A DNA stretch of 41,261 bases, taken from assembly GCA_950097145.1 (NCBI GenBank), contig CATNCF010000026.1, positions 1-41,261 of the forward strand, in the 5' to 3' direction. The position numbers and the translations under genes were made by a program. Numbering within the stretch: the first letter of the stretch is position 1; each line of letters starts with the position of its first letter. Shown piece after piece: positions 37,062 to 41,261 of the stretch. The DNA comes from an uncultured Lachnospiraceae bacterium. GTDB taxonomy: Bacteria > Bacillota > Clostridia > Lachnospirales > Lachnospiraceae. Below the pieces are notes generated by a model. The model worked only from the letters and a program-made list of their open reading frames with translations, made no database searches and was not told the origin of the DNA.

Positions 37062-37871
37062 ATGACTTTCAATCCAAACGAATTAATTCTTGAAAAAATC
37101 AGGGCCGTAGAGGAATACGACCTGGCAACAAACGCACTGGTGGGCAGATACACACAGATCGAAAGCCCAAGCCTGAAAACAGCCGCAACTGGAACCGCTG
37201 TCACCGACGCTATGGGCGCTGAAATTACAACCTTTTACAATGCCCAGACTGGAACCTTCGACTTTACCAACAGTCTGTTTTCTCTGGATCTTGCCGCTTC
37301 CCAGTTTGGCGCATCAAAAGAAATTTCTGCGACAAGCTCCCGCCCAGTCAGTGAAACAATCACCATTAACAGCAACCATGAAGCTGTCCTGAAATATGTT
37401 CCAACCGGAACCGCCGGAGCAGAGATCACCTCAGTAAAAGTCATCAATGACGACAACACCTTCGGCGCCTCTTACGAACTGTCTTCTGCCGGCGCTGGAA
37501 GCCCACAGGCAGGAACCTTTACTCTGGATGCCGCAGCAAAAACACTTACATTCCCAAATAATGTGACTGGACGCGTCTTTGTGAGATATGACGCGGTAAC
37601 TGGAGATACCGTAAAAATCACCAAAACCTCTGACAGCATTCCAGAGGTACGCTCTCTTCTGGTACATGCGCTCTTCCATGATCCCTGCAATACCAACCTG
37701 GTTTACGCTGGAGTCATTTCTATTCCAAGAGCACAGATTGACCCCTCTGCCGTAGAACTCAGCCTAACTTCTGAAGGAAAACATGCGGCAAGCTACAAGC
37801 TTCAAAAAGCTTACTGTGACGAAAATGCAAAACTCTTTGACATTATTGTCTCCAACGACAGCGCAGCCTAA
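37062..37871 (+). CDS. Probable phage major tail (tube) protein
   Basis: Protein of 269 aa, rich in Thr, Ser, Ala and beta-strand segments, with no membrane helices and few Cys. It looks like a phage virion structural protein: an N-terminal NPNELILEKIRAVEEYDLAT, a central Ig-like or decoration-type insertion (about 100-185), and a final structural domain with SLLVHALFHDPCNTNLVYAG. The assignment to major tail protein rests on gene order (before two small proteins and the tape measure), not on a recognised motif. AAGGAGG lies before the ATG. A long hairpin follows before the next gene. Confidence 0.6.
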   Translation: MTFNPNELILEKIRAVEEYDLATNALVGRYTQIESPSLKTAATGTAVTDAMGAEITTFYNAQTGTFDFTNSLFSLDLAASQFGASKEISATSSRPVSETITINSNHEAVLKYVPTGTAGAEITSVKVINDDNTFGASYELSSAGAGSPQAGTFTLDAAAKTLTFPNNVTGRVFVRYDAVTGDTVKITKTSDSIPEVRSLLVHALFHDPCNTNLVYAGVISIPRAQIDPSAVELSLTSEGKHAASYKLQKAYCDENAKLFDIIVSNDSAA

Positions 37872-37931
37872 AAATAACTGATAAATAACTATCTTTGCAT
37901 TTCTTTGGCAGACCCTGCCGTTCTTTTATAT

Positions 37932-37961
37932 AGCTGCCTGCAGGAATCCCTGCAGGCGGCT
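37932..37961 (+). terminator. Strong hairpin between tail genes
   Basis: AGCTGCCTGCAGG (37932-37944) pairs with CCTGCAGGCGGCT (37949-37961) around AATC, with one T-G wobble. It lies 15 bp before the ATG of the next gene and is not followed by a T run, so it may reduce rather than end transcription, as is common after highly expressed tail-protein genes. A smaller GGCAG/CTGCC hairpin followed by GTTCTTTT lies just upstream (37907-37927). Confidence 0.5.
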
Positions 37962-37976
37962 GTTCTGAGGTGACTT

Positions 37977-38267
37977 ATGAATCATTACAAAAACCGTACC
38001 TGCCTGATCTGCGGCAAATCTTATCATGCCTGTTACAGTTGTGAAAAAATCCACAGCTTCCAGCCCTGGCGCACCATTACAGATACCCGAGCCTGTTATA
38101 AAATCTTTCTGATTTTAGATGGATTTCAGAAAGGGCATATTTCCCCCGCCCTGGCGCAAGAACAGCTCAAAATCTGCGGCCTTTCACACCTGGACGACTA
38201 TGTCCCCCAAATCAGGAATACCATACAACATATTTTAGAAAAGGATGAGACTGACTATGATAAATAG
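37977..38267 (+). CDS. Small phage-type zinc-finger protein in tail-chaperone position
   Basis: Protein of 96 aa. The N-terminus has CLICGKSYHACYSC, a double CxxC zinc knuckle, followed by HSFQPWRTITDTRACYKIF. The rest is helical, with GFQKGHISPALAQEQL and a final acidic tail. This pattern (two CxxC then a short helical part) resembles a protein frequent in clostridial phages, for which I know no function. Gene position is that of tail assembly chaperone G. GAGGTGA precedes the ATG. The 3' end overlaps the next gene. Confidence 0.65.
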   Translation: MNHYKNRTCLICGKSYHACYSCEKIHSFQPWRTITDTRACYKIFLILDGFQKGHISPALAQEQLKICGLSHLDDYVPQIRNTIQHILEKDETDYDK

Positions 38268-38562
38268 AATAAAAGAGTATTTTAAAACAAAACATACCTA
38301 CCATTATAAAATGATGAATCTTTCCAGCTCTATTACTGGAAAAATAGAACAGCTTCTGGATGCCGAACTGGCCCGCACCAAAGCGGAAACAGAAGCCATG
38401 GAAGCTGCAAAAGAGATAAACAGCTTATTTTCCCATGAAGATCTGTCCAGGTATCTGGAACAAATTTCCCAGTTCTTAACAGACATGAAACATCCTGAGT
38501 TTCAGGAAAGCTTTTATCAGAATATTCTTGACACAGCGCGCCGGGAGAAAGAAGGTTCTTAA
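38257..38562 (+). CDS. Small coiled-coil phage protein, tail-chaperone position
   Basis: Protein of 101 aa, helical with a Glu/Lys/Ala-rich coiled-coil-like centre (about 28-60). I do not recognise a family. The ATG at 38257 is chosen over 38245 because AAGGATGAG lies at a suitable distance. It overlaps the end of the upstream gene in a different frame. It sits where the second tail chaperone normally lies, just before the tape measure. The following frame is open from about 38535 without a start codon, which raised the question of frameshifting, but no slippery heptamer is visible. Confidence 0.6.
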   Translation: MINRIKEYFKTKHTYHYKMMNLSSSITGKIEQLLDAELARTKAETEAMEAAKEINSLFSHEDLSRYLEQISQFLTDMKHPEFQESFYQNILDTARREKEGS

Positions 38563-38621
38563 AGCATACCACACTTGAAGAACGAAACCGGAATAAAACA
38601 CAATCCACCGCTAATGCCGGA

Positions 38622-39633
38622 ATGAACCAGCTCGCAGCCACCAACTATACCGCGAATCTTGCAGCAAATGAAACGGCTCAGGCAGCCGCAAAGCTGGCCG
38701 CCCAGACTTCCCAAAAAGAAATCTCAGAACTGGCCCTCAAACAGTTCCAGAATACCAAAGGCTCCTATGAGCAGAAACAGGCTGGCATCAGCCACCGTTC
38801 CGAATATATCTCTTCCTCCATCAGCCGTTCCGAAGCCCAGGGGCGCCCTGCGGACCGCAGCTATTATGATGTGCTCATCTCCCTGGAACGGCAGAAACAA
38901 AAAAGCCTTGCCAAAGAGCGCAATAAATTACAGAAAACACTGAATTCTTTAGCAGACTCTGGAAAAATCCGGGAATTCTCGGAAGAATGGCTGGAAATGA
39001 CAGACAGCATTTACCAGGCAGACCAGGCATTACTGCAGTCCAAAGAAACGCTGTCTGAATACCAGAACCAGCTAAAGCAGATTGATTTCGATCAGTTCGA
39101 CTATCTTCAGGAACAGATCGGACGGCTCACCCAGGAAGCAGATTTCTATTACTCCGGCGGTTAAATATTGATGTAGATTGCGCAGGGTAAATTTTCATAT
39201 GAAAGGCGGAAGAATGAGTCGTAGCGGGTGCTACGGCGATTGATGACAACGTGGCAGATGGAAATTTAACCAAGCAAGATACATTGATATTTAACCGCGG
39301 GAGTAATATATCAATGTCATGTCAGACAAACCCCTCACCGATGAAACCGGGCTGACAAAACACGGAAACGCCACACTGGGGCTTCATTACCAGAAATCAG
39401 AAATCTATCAGAACCAGGCGGCACAGTATGGAAAAGAAATTGACAAGCTGAACAAAGCGCTTTCCAAAGATCCCACAAACACTGCGCTGATTTCCCAGCT
39501 CCAGCAGTACCAGGACCTGCAAAAAGAATGCATCCAAAACGCCCAGAGTGAAAAACAGGCCATTGCCGACCTGGTACAGCAGGGCTATCATGGATATGTC
39601 AAGACTGGTGTAAAAACTTTTTCCATTTTGTGA
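38622..39633 (+). pseudogene. Tail tape-measure protein remnant, interrupted by a MITE
   Basis: Two ORFs, 38622-39164 (180 aa) and 39319-39633 (104 aa), are pieces of one gene split by the element at 39149-39306. Removing the element plus one TA joins DFY to INVMSDKPLTDETGLTKHG in frame. The pieces match the C-terminal part of clostridial siphophage tape-measure proteins: long Gln/Lys/Glu coiled coil, the SYYDVLISLERQK block, EEWLEMTDSI, then DQFDYLQEQIGRLTQEADF. Intact proteins of this type often exceed 1000 residues and have membrane helices. Here the N-terminal bulk is missing and the C-terminus ends abruptly in KTFSIL. The 38622 ATG has no good ribosome-binding site. It cannot work as a tape measure. 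Confidence 0.75.
39149..39306 (+). mobile_element. MITE-like element, copy A (158 bp)
   Basis: Terminal inverted repeats TTACTCCGGCGGTTAAATAT and, at the right end, ATATTTAACCGCGGGAGTAA. TA is present on both sides (39147-39148 and 39307-39308), the target duplication typical of IS630/Tc1-mariner elements. It carries no ORF. The centre contains the hairpin GTCGTAGC-GGGT-GCTACGGC, and further inverted repeats lie inside. It is the most diverged of the three copies and splits the tape-measure gene. Confidence 0.88.
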
Positions 39634-39651
39634 AAAAATATATATAAAAAT

Positions 39652-39688
39652 AAGAAGCCTTCAACATATCTGTCAAAAGCCTCTTCTT
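39652..39688 (-). terminator. Weak hairpin at the 3' end of the transposase pseudogene
   Basis: On the minus strand AAGAAG (39688-39683) pairs with CTTCTT (39657-39652), with a few extra inner pairs and a T-rich tail. It is about 35 bp past the stop at 39723. Confidence 0.35.
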
Positions 39689-39722
39689 TGTATTTATGGG
39701 CTTGTTTCATAATGCACTTCGG

Positions 39723-40604
39723 TTATGCACTCTTCTTCTCCGCAAGTTCCCTGACTTTCTCTAATGGCAGGCTTGTATATTGCGCAATCTTTTCAAGAGA
39801 AACCTGCCCATCTCTAATCATTTCAAGCACAATTTCAACCCTGACATCGTCTCTCATTTCCTCCATGACACGGCACATAGCCTCCACTCCTTTCTCATCT
39901 TCCTTCAGATACCGTATTTTCCTCGCAAGCTGCGAATAATACATATCTTCCGCCCTGATACAGGAAAAATCATGCATAAGTCTCTCCAGCTCCGTTTCAT
40001 TCCCCTGTTTTGCGCCATTTACATATATATTACTCCGGCGGTTAAATATCGACGTTTTTACTTGCTTAAATTTCCATCTGCCGCGTTGTCATCAATCGTT
40101 GTAGCACTCGCTACAACTCATTCTTCCGCCTTGCAGATGAAAATTTATTCTTCGTAAAATTCGTCGATATTTAACCGCCGGAGTAATAGTATACGCTCCA
40201 TCTTCCACCGGAATGTACTTTCCTTGTACCGAAATGTACCTCTCTATTGGATATATCGGCTCATCAAGTCCGATTATATCACTTTCCGTAATAAAAATAA
40301 CATATATTTCCGGTAATTCCTCCGGTTTCTGTCCCGGCTTTAAGATTGAGGCATCTAAAAGGCTGCTGTTATGCCTTGCTCTCTTAAAACCGGCGCCACG
40401 GTCATCCCGCTGTATTTCTATATTTATTTCTGTTCCATTCTCTTCCACGGCATGGACATCTAACTTTACTGAACGGACATTCAGATTTTTCAGCTCATGC
40501 TGCGCATGGACACTTTTCACTTTCAAAGCCGGTTTATTTAGAATGATTCGTAAAATAAATTCCGCATCCTCTATATTATCCCTAAAGAAAGCAGATAAAA
40601 GATC
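39723..40604 (-). pseudogene. Rpn/PD-(D/E)XK nuclease family transposase, broken by a MITE
   Basis: Two same-strand pieces: an upstream part reading from about 40604 (DNIEDAEFILRIILNKPAL, then QHELKNL, VRSVKLDVHAVEENGTEINI, EIQRDDRGAGFKRARHNSSL, ELPEIYVIFITESD) and a downstream part 39723-39977 (LMHDFSCIRAEDMYYSQLA, KIRYLKEDEKGVEAMC). The EIQ/DVHA core matches the PD-(D/E)XK nuclease motif of the Rpn recombination-promoting/transposase family. Removing copy B plus one TA joins EDGAYTI to YVNGAKQG in frame. The N-terminus is also lost: a stop lies directly upstream of 40604, where the sequence joins recombinase-like coding. So it was already damaged before or beside the insertion. Confidence 0.8.
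40030..40186 (-). mobile_element. MITE-like element, copy B (157 bp)
   Basis: Ends TTACTCCGGCGGTTAAATATCG and CGATATTTAACCGCCGGAGTAA are perfectly inverted. TA is duplicated at 40028-40029 and 40187-40188. Inside are AAATTTCCATCTGC/GCAGATGAAAATTT stems and the central hairpin GTTGTAGC-ACTC-GCTACAAC. It is oriented opposite to copies A and C. It splits the Rpn-type gene. Confidence 0.92.
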
Positions 40605-40869
40605 TTAGGTTCCATAGGGCTTTTGGTCCGCTGGTTACGTTTCATTGCACTCATCAGGCTTCCACAATCTCCACAGTACTCCTTATGGAGCAAAAGCTCC
40701 TTGCTTTCCTGTGTTGTGGCAGTCCGTTTCCTCATATTCTGCCGTTTATTATTTTCCCTTTGTAAAATGCCCTGCACTGTTCGGAACAAATCTTCCTTTA
40801 TGATTACAGAGTGGGCATTGTAAATATACTGCCAGATGCAGGAAAAAATTCTCCCTTTTTCATCATGGG
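40571..40869 (-). pseudogene. Large serine recombinase-like fragment
   Basis: A minus-strand reading (Q)YIYNAHSVIIKEDLFRTVQG, then ILQRENNKRQN and EYCGDCGSLMSAMKRNQRTK, resembles the end of the Recombinase domain and start of the zinc-ribbon of large serine recombinases. The N-terminal catalytic domain is absent and the C-terminus is cut at the junction with the Rpn-type pseudogene. A second frame over the same bases contains CPLCNHKGRFVPNSAGHFTK, which also looks protein-like, so the assignment is uncertain. Confidence 0.45.
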
Positions 40870-41130
40870 AAAAGCTACGCAGTATACGCTTTTACACAAT
40901 TTTATCAATTCTTCCCTTTTCCTCTTTCTATCCTGACGGATTCTATTTGCCTGACGCATATAGTGTCCATCCATATAAATTTCATGTTCTAGCTGTCCCT
41001 CTCCGGATTCTATGACTGAACCAAAATCAGGCTTGATGATATTCCCATTTCCCTTCGCTAAGGGTTCATCCTCACCTTCCCATATATCATCGTCACTCAA
41101 CTCCTTAATAAAGTTACTCTCCTGTATCTG
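40804..41130 (-). CDS. Unknown partial ORF next to MITE copy C
   Basis: An ORF encoding about 110 aa. It begins in frame at the MITE junction (YKEQIQESNFIKELSDDDIW), is acidic at first, then has a basic stretch NRIRQDRKRKREELIKLCKS and an aromatic/Gly tail. The only internal start candidate is a TTG at 41100 without a clear site. The upstream side is cut by copy C, so it is probably the 3' part of a longer gene. I do not recognise a family. Confidence 0.4.
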   Translation of the reverse strand, partial: QIQESNFIKELSDDDIWEGEDEPLAKGNGNIIKPDFGSVIESGEGQLEHEIYMDGHYMRQANRIRQDRKRKREELIKLCKSVYCVAFPMMKKGEFFPASGSIFTMPTL

Positions 41131-41139
41131 CTCCTTATA

Positions 41140-41261
41140 TTACTCCGGCGGTTAAATGTCGACGAATTTTACGAAGAATAAATTTTCATCTGCAAGGCGG
41201 AAGAATGAGTTGTAGCGAGTGCTACAACGATTGATGACAACGCGGCAGATGGAAATTTAAG
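41140..41261 (+). mobile_element. MITE-like element, copy C (cut by window end)
   Basis: The left end TTACTCCGGCGGTTAAATGTCG follows a TA (41138-41139). The inner sequence matches copy B read on the other strand, including GTTGTAGC-GAGT-GCTACAAC. The right end lies beyond the window. Confidence 0.9.

Larger units (their letters stand above)
30867..39633. mobile_element. Prophage-derived island (SP-beta-like control genes plus tail remnant)
   Basis: This segment holds a repressor-like dead recombinase, a phage-type single-subunit RNA polymerase, a zinc-ribbon partner, a probable major tail protein, two small tail genes and a truncated tape-measure gene. Replication, capsid, portal, terminase and lysis genes are absent, so it cannot be an intact phage. 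The boundaries are approximate: the left is set by the end of the core minus-strand run, the right by the broken tape-measure gene. No attachment-site repeats were recognised. Confidence 0.75.

Noticed and set aside
38520..38625. Programmed -1 frameshift joining the small tail gene to the tape measure
   Set aside because: The frames are in the -1 relation and overlap slightly, but no X-XXY-YYZ slippery heptamer or following stem was seen; deletion of the tape-measure N-terminus explains the missing start.

Overview
The window looks like the chromosome of a spore-forming, low-to-mid-GC Firmicute, most likely a Lachnospiraceae-type clostridium. The grounds are gpr-spoIIP beside rpsT, a CIRCE/HrcA-type groESL operon, a der-plsY-gpsA cluster with a DUF512 radical-SAM protein, a C_GCAxxG_C_C protein, and strong AGGAGG ribosome-binding sites with some TTG/GTG starts. 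The species cannot be named from sequence alone.

Positions 1-30793 are ordinary core genome, nearly all on the minus strand. In order: fruK-fruA (fructose uptake); azlC-azlD (branched-chain amino-acid export type) divergent from a small membrane protein; purA with a HAD phosphatase; a signalling operon (Hpt protein, DegV, methyl-accepting chemotaxis protein); groES-groEL under a perfect CIRCE element; gpr-spoIIP-corA; rpsT on the plus strand; a three-copy 28-bp tandem repeat; and a long run of closely packed minus-strand genes. Read in transcription order, that run is a 36-residue membrane peptide, DUF512 protein, der, plsY, gpsA, Ser/Thr kinase, topoisomerase IV parE and parC, a hybrid sensor kinase, nadB, nadC and a C_GCAxxG_C_C protein.

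Positions 30867-39633 look like a prophage-derived island and are the most interesting part. A catalytically dead tyrosine-recombinase-fold protein, resembling the MrpR/YopR repressor of Bacillus phage SP-beta, is divergent from an 885-residue protein with the DxDGD signature of two-barrel RNA polymerases, most like the single-subunit SP-beta enzyme YonO. The 201-bp gap between them holds two divergent sigma-A-type promoters, three copies of TGCATTTAAAA bracketing them, and a perfect 9-7-9 palindrome on the repressor's -35. Just downstream of the repressor is a 125-residue gene with its own sigma-A promoter and a GAAC-N4-GTTC (LexA/DinR-type) box, which suggests an SOS-responsive switch. The polymerase is translationally coupled to a zinc-ribbon protein. 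After a terminator comes a cut-down tail module: a conserved phage protein, a probable major tail protein, two small proteins in the tail-chaperone position, and only a C-terminal part of a tape-measure gene.

Positions 39640-41261 hold broken mobile-element genes: an Rpn/PD-(D/E)XK transposase-type pseudogene, a serine-recombinase-like fragment and an unknown ORF. Three copies of one MITE-like element (about 157 bp, inverted termini TTACTCCGGCGG, TA target duplication) are inserted in the window. Removing two of them, plus one TA each, exactly restores the tape-measure and transposase reading frames, so they moved recently.
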